Below are positions 4,821 to 5,028 of a DNA stretch of 5,028 nt, in pieces. The stretch is from NCBI GenBank assembly GCA_017547125.1, contig JAFYQL010000041.1, forward strand, positions 1-5,028, read 5' to 3'. The translations under genes were made by a program, and so were the position numbers. How positions within the stretch are numbered: position 1 is the first letter of the stretch; the number at the start of each line of letters is the position of its first letter. The notes below the pieces were generated by a model. It did not search any database. It had not been told where the DNA came from and saw nothing but the letters and a program-made list of their open reading frames with translations. Origin of the DNA: Bacillota bacterium. Its GTDB lineage: Bacteria > Bacillota > Clostridia > Lachnospirales > Anaerotignaceae.

Positions 4821-5028
4821 ATGAAGGAAAACCTTTCTTTATATATACATATACCATTTTGTGTGCAGAAGTGTCTTTACTGTGATTTTCCGTCTTGGGG
4901 CGGCTGCGAAAATGAACACGAAAACTATGTTAAAAGCCTTTGCGATGAGATAAAGCAGAGTGCATCACAGTTTAAGGACTATAATGTGGACACTATTTTT
5001 ATGGGCGGAGGTACACCAACTATACTTC
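4821..5028 (+). CDS. hemW: Radical SAM heme chaperone HemW (3' end cut by window)
   Basis: The first 69 codons are present and the frame is open to the window end (full-length members have roughly 375-400 residues). The N-terminus LSLYIHIPFCVQKCLYCDFPSW holds the radical SAM 4Fe-4S cluster motif CxxxCxxC at Cys14, Cys18 and Cys21, followed by Asp-Phe; HemN, the true coproporphyrinogen dehydrogenase, has a fourth Cys in place of that Phe, so this is HemW-like. The GGGTPT motif (62-67), which helps bind S-adenosylmethionine, is also seen. HemW is a cytoplasmic heme chaperone that binds heme and delivers it to target proteins; older annotations call it an oxygen-independent coproporphyrinogen III oxidase. 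The start is ATG 4821 with AGGAGA (4807-4812) 8 bases upstream. An in-frame ATG at 4812 overlaps this SD and is unlikely to be used. Confidence 0.93.
   Translation, partial: MKENLSLYIHIPFCVQKCLYCDFPSWGGCENEHENYVKSLCDEIKQSASQFKDYNVDTIFMGGGTPTIL

Overview
The window reads as a low-G+C Firmicutes chromosome, most likely a Clostridia member (a gut Ruminococcus/Oscillospiraceae-type organism is my best guess from the wording of the Obg and L27 proteins, not something I can prove here). The strongest phylogenetic marker is the ribosomal protein L27 with an N-terminal LNLQFFA extension, next to the cysteine protease Prp that removes it; this pair is typical of Firmicutes and some relatives. AG-rich Shine-Dalgarno (SD) sites and intrinsic terminators with U-tracts fit the same group.

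Left part (1-2099, + strand): the 3' part of prp, then rpmA (L27) overlapping it by one base, then a strong intrinsic terminator. A 149-base gap with a weak promoter candidate and a possible 19-codon leader ORF follows, then obg (ribosome-assembly GTPase) and a bidirectional terminator. This is the conserved rplU-prp-rpmA-obg ribosome neighbourhood; rplU would lie just outside the left edge.

Middle (2115-3434, - strand): an NhaC-family sodium/proton antiporter-type transporter with its own promoter, convergent with obg.

Right part (3567-4747, - strand): a compact three-gene operon. In transcription order it holds a C_GCAxxG_C_C family cysteine protein, a 55-residue two-helix membrane protein that is easily missed because of its size, and a YbaK/EbsC-type aminoacyl-tRNA deacylase domain protein. 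A good promoter precedes it and an intrinsic terminator follows it. The SD of each downstream gene overlaps the stop codon of the gene before it, suggesting translational coupling.

Far right (4760-5028, + strand): a divergent strong promoter and the first 69 codons of hemW, a radical SAM heme chaperone, cut by the window end.

Most of the window is ordinary housekeeping sequence. The part most worth a second look is the small cysteine-rich operon with its hidden membrane protein and the divergent control region it shares with hemW. I see no mobile element, CRISPR array, tRNA or rRNA.
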